NCBI GenBank assembly: GCA_945952575.1
Contig: CAMFIY010000195.1
Span: 1-5,782, forward strand
Direction: 5' to 3'
DNA: 5,782 nt
Origin: an uncultured Leucobacter sp.
GTDB taxonomy: Bacteria; Actinomycetota; Actinomycetes; Actinomycetales; Microbacteriaceae
Made by a program: the position numbers and the translations under genes. The notes below the pieces were generated by a model, which did no database searches, was not told the DNA's origin, and worked only from the letters and a program-made list of their open reading frames with translations. Shown one piece after another: positions 5,718 to 5,782 of the stretch. Within the stretch, counting starts at the first letter, position 1; each line of letters starts with the position of its first letter.

Positions 5718-5782
5718 TTATGAGCGCTCGGCGTCGCGGACCTCGACCTCGAGCGCGCGGATAGCGCCGCGCAGAGCCCGGT
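5718..5782 (-). CDS. C-terminal end of an unidentified gene, cut by the window edge
   Basis: The minus strand is open from the right edge through 20 codons to a TAA at 5718-5720, ending RALEVEVRDAERS. Codons are mostly G or C in third position (CTG, CGC, GGC, GAG, GTC), as in the neighbouring housekeeping genes, and the charged, helix-prone tail looks like real protein. It is too short to assign to a family. If real, it precedes hisS by 127 bases on the same strand. Confidence 0.45.
   Translation of the reverse strand, partial: RALRGAIRALEVEVRDAERS

Overview
The window looks like chromosome from a high-GC Gram-positive bacterium (Actinobacteria). A Microbacteriaceae-type genome is my best guess, from protein style only. 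The evidence is high GC, frequent GTG starts, an actinobacterial-style enolase and histidyl-tRNA synthetase, and a MacB-type ABC transporter without outer-membrane partners. Every gene I can support lies on the minus strand, so transcription runs from right to left.

From right to left the layout is as follows. (1) The last 20 codons of an unidentified gene (5718-5782). (2) A short gap, then hisS, encoding histidyl-tRNA synthetase (4292-5590). It has no clear Shine-Dalgarno sequence and may be leaderless. (3) A 97-base gap holding a good SigA-type promoter (-35 TTGACG, 17-base spacer, -10 TATGGT). (4) A tightly overlapping four-gene cassette: a small, strongly basic, signal-peptide-bearing protein with three C-terminal cysteines (3655-4185), two different half-size MacB/FtsX-type permeases (2531-3658 and 1488-2534) and their ATPase (788-1495). 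(5) A 136-base gap with a probable -10 element. (6) The first 217 codons of eno, encoding enolase, which runs off the left edge (1-651).

The flanking genes are housekeeping genes of very high GC. The cassette is visibly less GC-rich, most strongly in the secreted-protein gene, so it looks like an accessory island set between hisS and eno. Its genes overlap by 4, 4 and 8 bases, which implies one transcript and coupled translation. The simplest model is that the two permeases form a heterodimer driven by the ATPase, and that the pair works on, exports, releases or protects against the secreted basic protein encoded first. This layout resembles bacteriocin/ABC loci such as the lactococcin 972 type, but I cannot assign the secreted protein to any family I know. 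It is the most promising candidate for something undescribed here. No regulator, dedicated immunity gene, mobile element, RNA gene or CRISPR array is visible.
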